Under the pieces are notes generated by a model. The model made no database searches and was not told the DNA's origin. It worked only from the letters and a program-made list of their open reading frames with translations. A stretch of 64,000 bases of DNA from the NCBI RefSeq assembly GCF_019393635.1, contig NC_057861.1, positions 168,541,577 to 168,605,576 of the forward strand. The letters are read 5' to 3'. A program made the translations under genes and the position numbers. Of this stretch, positions 58,735 through 64,000 are shown piece by piece; the stretch's first letter is position 1, and the number at the start of each line of letters is the position of its first letter. The stretch is from Dromiciops gliroides (Eukaryota; Chordata; Mammalia; Microbiotheria; Microbiotheriidae).

Positions 58735-59015
58735 GCAGGAACTTCTTTGGCAATGAGGTGGTTCAGTGCATAGAGCCTGGACTTTGAGTCAGGAGGAACT
58801 GAATTCAAATCCTGATGCAAACATGAGCTGTGTCACCCCAGACAAGTCATTTAAACTCTCTTGGCTTCGGTTTCCTTATCTGTAAAATGATGACGACAAT
58901 GACAATGATAATGACAACAATAATAAATAATAATGTCTACTTCATAGGGTTGTTGTGGGGATCAAATAAGATATAGAAATGGCTTTGCAAACTTTACTGA
59001 TGTCTAAACCTTAAA
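58735..59015 (+). repeat. MIR/Ther-1 CORE-SINE with expanded AT/ATG core
   Basis: Head 'gaggtggttcagtgcataga', 'gtttccttatctgtaaaatg', a (GAY AAT)-like expansion at 58890-58935, then 'cttcatagggttgttgtggg' and 'ggctttgcaaactttactga'. Confidence 0.85.
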
Positions 59016-59189
59016 TACCAGCTGAACTGAATTGAGTACTCCTTTATACCTCTTCCATCTCTGTTGTCTTCTCACCCTGGAATATCCCTTTACTCTGTAA
59101 TCTCTTCATCTATTTAGTGAGTTCCTCTTGCAACTTCCATTTTGAAGAAGTGTCCAGATCATATTTATTCCATTCCTCTCTTGGATCTG

Positions 59190-59880
59190 ATGTTGAATGG
59201 GATGCGGAAAACTGGGATACTAATCCACTATTGGAGGAGTTGTGAACTGATCCAAACATCCCAAAGAATCCCCCCAAAAGAGAAAAAGACCTGCTTATAC
59301 AAAAATATTTATAGCAGTTCTTTTTGTGGTGACTATGAATTGGAAATCAAAGGAATGTCCATCAACTGGAGAATGGTTAAAGAAGCTGTGGTATATAATT
59401 GTGATGGAATATTATTGAGCTATAAGAAATAACAAGCAAGATGATTTCAGAAAGGCCTGACAAGACTTATGTGGACTGATGTACAGTGAAGTAAGCAGAA
59501 CCAAGAGAACATTGGGCACAGAGACAGCAATATTGTTTGATGAAGAATTGTGAATGACACAACTATTCTCAGCAATACAATTATCCAAGACAATGGCAGA
59601 GGACTAAGGATGAAGCATATTATCTACCTCCCAAGAATGAACTAGTTTTGGTTGAACAGACTGAAGTATGCTATTTTTCGCTCTTTCTTTCATCTTTCCC
59701 TTTATTTGAGTTTTCTTATACAAAATGACTAATATAATAATGTTTTATATGATTGTACGTATGCAAGCTATATCTGATTGCTTATTGCCTCAAGGAGGAG
59801 GAAGGGGAGAGAGGAAAGAAGGGATGGAATTTAGAACTGAAATCTGTAGATAAAAATATTTATTTAAAGAAAAGAAAATG
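59190..59880 (+). mobile_element. L1 3'-end copy
   Basis: Frame 59142-59432 carries KTGILIHYWRSCELIQ and YKNIYSSSFCGD, L1 ORF2 C-terminal text, then 'gtgatggaatattattgagc' and the 3' UTR. An internal gap removes part of the FDPA...LLGL region. Confidence 0.88.
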
Positions 59881-60070
59881 GATCTGAGCTTTAATGACAC
59901 AGGCTATGCATTCAGCCCAGAGCTGAAAGTATTCCCACTATACCCTTTTAGCTGGACCTCAAATTTCTCTTCTGGGACCATGCTATTTGGTAGGTGCCAA
60001 CTTCATCTAGCTAGTCTTAGTCCTCCAATGATGAGTAACCACCATCTTCCTGACATGCCACTGCAATTGT

Positions 60071-60071
<1 letters not shown>

Positions 60072-60108
<37 letters not shown>
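60072..60108 (+). repeat. (CA)n microsatellite
   Basis: About eighteen uninterrupted AC/CA units. Confidence 0.96.
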
Positions 60109-60111
<3 letters not shown>

Positions 60112-60309
60112 CTCCACCTCTTGCTCTGGAAACAGTAATTCAATCAATGCTATCATTGCTTCTAGAAAGGACATGTCAATTGATTGTCCTATGACTCCAT
60201 TCACCACTCTTGTGACTTCACTGCTTCCTGACTACCAGGCTCCTATGTGTGTTCCCCTTCTCTCTTAGATCCTTGAGAGAAGGACTCTCTCTGGTATTTG
60301 TATCCCCAG

Positions 60310-60580
60310 CACTTAGTATGGTTATTATTGTTGTTCAATTGTGTCCAACTCTTTGTTACCCCATGGAGGATAGCATGCCAGTACTTTCCATGGGATTTTC
60401 TTGGCAGAGATACTAAAGTGGTTTGCCATTTCCTTCTTTAGTGTATTAAGACAAACAGAAGTTAAGTGACTTGCCCAGGGTCACACAGGTAGTATCTCAG
60501 GGCAGATTTGAAATCAGGTCTTCCTGACTCCAGGGCAGGTACTCTATACACTAAGACATATAGCTGCCTCCACCTACTAT
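60310..60580 (-). repeat. Mar1-type CORE-SINE with RTE/BovB-like tail
   Basis: Opens with 'ttcaattgtgtccaactctt' and 'ttaccccatggaggata', the reversed BovB-like tail, then 'gacttgcccagggtcacaca' and the head 'agctgcctcc'. Confidence 0.9.
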
Positions 60581-60606
60581 ATAGTAAATACTTATTAGAT
60601 GCTTTT

Positions 60607-60633
60607 TCATTCATTCATTCATTCATTCATTCA
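60607..60633 (+). repeat. (ATTC)n microsatellite
   Basis: About seven ATTC units. Confidence 0.95.
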
Positions 60634-60809
60634 AATATATTCCTCAACTATTGAAACAAAAAATGAGTAGCCAGTAGATACTCAAAATGTGAAAGTAACA
60701 TTTCAGAGTATTTTCAGGGGTATATACAGAGATAATGGCTTAGTTCAATTTGCTTTCAAGTAAAATCAACTGTATTCATTGTATTTCTGATCCAACTTAT
60801 GTCATTGTA

Positions 60810-61390
60810 ATAGCTGTCCTCCATACCTGGAATGCTTTCTCCCTTCCTTAGAATCCCTGATTTCCTTCACATCTCAGCTCAATCTCCATCTGGAATCCCA
60901 TTTCTAGCACCTCCCTCATAAATTTTGTTGTTCTTCATTCATATTAGTCATGCTGATTATTTGTGACCTCATTTGGAGTTTTCTTTGTAGATATTGGAGT
61001 GGTTTGACATTTCTTTCTCCAGCTTATTTTACAGATGAGGGAACTGGGGCAAACAGGGTGAAGTGACTTGCCCAGGGTCACACAGCTGGTAAGTGTCTGA
61101 GGTTGGATTTGAACTCAGGAAGATGAGTCTTCCTGATTCCAGGCCCAGTGTGCCTCATAGCTGCCCCCACACTCATAAATTACCTTTTTTATTTTGAATA
61201 TACTTATACATAGTATAAAATTACATTGCATATACTTTTATTTATACTCATATATGTGCATGTTTTCTTTCTCAATAGCATGTGAGTCCCTTGAGAACAA
61301 AAACTGTTTCATCTTCATATCCCCAGTATCCTGCATAGTTCGTGGCACATATTAGGCACTTTAACTGCTTTTTGATTAATTGAATGATAA
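60810..61390 (+). mobile_element. L2 LINE 3' end split by a SINE
   Basis: 'tccatacctggaatgctttc' and 'tctcagctcaatctccatct' precede the SINE at 60925; after it 'gtgagtcccttgagaacaaa' and 'aggcactttaactgcttttt' complete the L2 terminus. Confidence 0.88.
60925..61171 (-). mobile_element. Mar1-type CORE-SINE with RTE/BovB-like tail
   Basis: Antisense Mar1 in L2. Target-site duplication 'ctcataaatt' at 60915-60924 and 61172-61181. Confidence 0.92.
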
Positions 61391-61439
61391 ATTGATTTGG
61401 CATTATTGCAATAAGTCAAGCCATACGCCATAAGCCAGT

Positions 61440-61895
61440 TAGTCTGTCAACAAACATTCATTAAGTGCCTACTATGAACTAGGCACTGTGCTAAGCACTG
61501 AGGGAACAAAGAAAAAAAAGAAACAGTCCCTTCTCTCAAGGATCTCACAGTCTAATGAAAGATAGCACATGCAAACAGCCATATACAAAAAGAATATAAA
61601 CAGGGTACACCAGAAAGAATACCAGAACAAAGATGCTAAGGTTAAGAAGGACTGGAAAAGGCTTCTTGGAGAAAGTAGAACTTTAGCTGAGACTTTAAAG
61701 AAGCCATGGAATCCAGGAGTTGGAAGTGAGGAGGGAGGAGAGTTCTAGGCATGGGGGATCCAGTACAAATGCTTGGAGTCAGGAAATTGAAGGCTGGGTG
61801 TTAGAAAAAACAAGGAGGCCAGTGTCACTGGATTGCAGAGTACATGAAGGGTTGTATGCTACAAAAAGACTGGAAACCTCACCTGTTCCTAGCCC
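61440..61895 (-). mobile_element. L2 LINE 3' portion, antisense
   Basis: 'cattcattaagtgcctacta', 'gatctcacagtctaatgaaa', 'gaaaaggcttcttggagaaa' and 'ggccagtgtcactggattgc' follow reversed L2 text over 450 bases. Confidence 0.75.
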
Positions 61896-61904
61896 CTAAA
61901 TTCA

Positions 61905-62154
61905 CATCTCAGAGGTAGTTACGTGTCACAGTGGATAGAGTGTTGGCCTTGGAGTCAGGAAGACCTGAGTTCAAATTCTGCCTCCACCACATATTAGCTG
62001 AGTGATACTAGAAAAATATATCACTGAATTTCTCTCAACTTAAGTTTCCTCATCTGTAAAATGGAGGTACTAATACTACTTGACAGGGTTGTTGTGAAAA
62101 TAAAGTGTGATAATTTGTGTAAAGCACTTTGTAGACCTTAAAAAATTATGTGTT
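61905..62154 (+). repeat. MIR/Ther-1 CORE-SINE
   Basis: Full order: 'tgtcacagtggatagagtgt', 'cctgagttcaaattctgcct', 'tttcctcatctgtaaaatgg', 'agggttgttgtgaaaataaa' and 'agcactttgtagaccttaaa'. The 3' end, a (TTA)n tract, lies beyond the L1 inserted at 62155. Confidence 0.9.
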
Positions 62155-63034
62155 ACTAATGCATTGTTGGTGGAGCTGTGAACTGATCCAACCATTCTGG
62201 AGAGCAATTTGGAATTATGCCCAAAGGGCGATAAAGCTGTGCATACCCTTTGACCCAGCAGTTCCACTTTTAGGTCTTTTTCCCAAAGAAATCATGGAAG
62301 GGGGAAAGGGACCCACATGTACAAAAATATTTATAGCTGCTCTTTATGTGGTAGCAAGGAATTGGAAGTTGAGGGGGTGCCCATCCATTGGGGAATGGCT
62401 GGACAAGTTGTGGTACATGAATACAATGGAATACTATTGTGCTGTAAGAAATGATGAGCAGGAGGAGTTCAGAGAAACCTGGAGGGTCTTACGTGAGCTG
62501 ATGATGAGTGAGATGAGCAGAACCAGAAGAACATTGTACACAGTATCAACATTGAGTGTTGACCTACTGTGATGGACTATATTCTTTTCACCAATGCAAT
62601 GGTACAGAAGAGTTCCAGGGAACTCATGATAGAAGAGGATCTCCAAATCCAAGAAAAAAAAAAAAGAACTGTGGAGTATACTATTGAACCATACTATTTC
62701 TTTTGTTTTGGGTGCTGTTGTTTTTTTTTTTTCCTATTTTGAGGTTTTGCATCACTGCTCTGATTTTTTCTCTTGTAACAGGATTAATGCAGAAATAGGA
62801 TTAATGTTATTATGTGTATATATATGTGTGTGTATATATATCTATATGTATATGTATAGAGATATATAGATATAACCTATATCAGATTACCTGCTGTCTA
62901 GGGGAGGGGGGAGGGAGAGGAGGGAGGGAGAAAAATCTGAAATTGTAAAGCTTGTATAAACAAAAGTTGAGAACTATCTTTACATGTAATGGAAAAAATA
63001 AAATACCTTATATGTAAAAAAATTTAAAAATTAA
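62155..63034 (+). mobile_element. 5'-truncated L1 with clean target duplications
   Basis: Frame 62150-62572 encodes the L1 ORF2 C-terminus with CWWSCELIQPFWRAIWNYAQ, FDPAVPLLGLFPKE, CPSIGEWLDKLWYMNTMEYY and a stop after DLL. A 3' UTR with a (TA/TG)n tract and a G-rich segment (62900-62928) follows to an AATAAA and A-rich tail. Target-site duplication 'aaaaattatgtgtt' at 62141-62154 and 63035-63048 fixes an 880-bp insertion in a MIR. Confidence 0.95.
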
Positions 63035-63048
63035 AAAAATTATGTGTT

Positions 63049-63745
63049 TATTATTATTATTATTATTATTACCTTTCCTCTACTGTCACCAATTTGGCTC
63101 CTGAGCTATCATTATTAAATGCCATATGCAAGGCAATCTTATAATAAAAAATGTGTGGGTGGGGGTAGAATCCAAAATTTCCTAAAGTTATACTTCAAGT
63201 TTTTTTAAAACATTTTACCGACAAACAAAACAAAAAGCAAATCACATAGATTGGAAAACTGCTTTGGTCAGCCAAAGTGTCCAGAACATATTTATCTCAT
63301 AAGTATAGATCATTATGAATAAATTAAAGTTCTCACAAAGTTCTGGATGCCTTCCAAAACTCCTACAGATATGTGGTCCCTCCTTTTGTGAAGCCTATAA
63401 TCTAAGTATACACAAAAATAATAGACAAAAACAGGTCCACCCAAGTATCCAGAAACTAGAAGGCATAAATGTAAGACTAGAAGAAAATTATCTCTTTCTT
63501 CTGAGACCCTATCTTTTTAATTTGCTTTACAGAATGCCTAGCACAGATAAATGCTTTTGATGAGGATGATAGTGATAAAATTATAATAATTATATGCACG
63601 AGTGAGTTATGAGTAAAAGAAAAACAGGGGATCTATACATACTATAATTATATAGGAGGCTGCATGTTAAGATCTTGAATTTTTTTTGCAAGGGTTAATT
63701 GGGCATCTCTATGACCTCAACAACTGACAGGTTAGGAAATTTGTT
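63049..63745. other. (TTA)n tract then unassigned sequence
   Basis: (TTA)n at 63050-63071 ends the interrupted MIR. The rest has no recognised element; an 81-codon frame at 63315-63560 has no known motif. Confidence 0.45.
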
Positions 63746-63760
63746 TCAAGACTATTTTCT

Positions 63761-63911
63761 TTCTTTCTTTCTTTTGCAGGGCAATGAAGGTTAAGTGACT
63801 TGCCCAGGGTCACACAGCTAGTAAGTGTCAAGTGTCTGAGGCCAGATTTGAACTCAGGTCCTCCTGAATCCAGGGCTGGTGCTTTATCCACTGTACTACC
63901 TACCTGCCCCC
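63761..63911 (-). mobile_element. WSINE1/WALLSI-type SINE
   Basis: Antisense SINE with a (TTTC)n tail and head 'tacctacctgcccc'. Imperfect flanking duplication 'tcaag[a/g]ctattttct'-like at 63746-63760 and 63912-63925. Confidence 0.92.
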
Positions 63912-64000
63912 TCAAGGCTACTTTGTAGAACAAACTGTGTAACTCTGTAAAATGAGGCAGTAGCTTTGAAATAGCCATCCTTCAAGCTCACTTTTCCTCA

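Noticed and set aside
60072..60108. Coding repeats of His-Thr or Val-Cys
   Set aside because: Translations of a (CA)n microsatellite; not protein.

Overview
This is a window of marsupial nuclear DNA. The evidence is the repeats: about twenty copies of a young tRNA-headed, poly(A)-tailed SINE of the kind known as WSINE1/WALLSI; CORE-SINEs of the Mar1 type whose 3' tail resembles the RTE/BovB LINE; many MIR/Ther-1, L2 and CR1/L3 relics; and L1 3' ends of marsupial type. SINE family names are given from memory. The exact species cannot be read from the window.

Only one functional protein-coding piece was found. It is the first coding exon of TXNDC5 (ERp46, an endoplasmic-reticulum protein disulfide isomerase) on the minus strand at 3460-3707, inside a CpG island of roughly 3450-4110. 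The gene body runs leftward out of the window, so 1-3459 is its intron 1 and everything right of about 4.1 kb is upstream intergenic DNA. In human the next gene upstream is BLOC1S5, about 100 kb away; no BLOC1S5 exon was recognised here.

Layout. 1-3.4 kb: mostly single-copy intron 1. 4.7-14.3 kb: SINEs, an L1 3' end, a 7SL RNA pseudogene, and an L2 copy carrying a SINE, an RPS2 processed pseudogene and a Mar1 SINE. 14.5-15.7 kb: antisense CR1/L3. 15.7-18.8 kb: an unusually long L2. 18.8-20.2 kb: a nest of two LTRs and a SINE. 21.2-25 kb: a decayed L1 ORF2 with reverse-transcriptase motifs, cut by three SINEs. 25-43.5 kb: older L1, L3, L2, MIR and SINE copies separated by single-copy stretches. 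43.7-45 kb: an RTE fragment and a GC-rich unassigned block. 45-64 kb: more L2/L1/MIR, a well-delimited solo LTR, a second 7SL pseudogene, a possible conserved element near 58 kb, and an L1 with clean target-site duplications.

No CRISPR array, operon, functional RNA gene or undescribed gene system was seen. Most interest lies in reconstructable insertion histories and in a perfect unfolded-protein-response motif in TXNDC5 intron 1. No search or alignment could be run; family assignments rest on reading.
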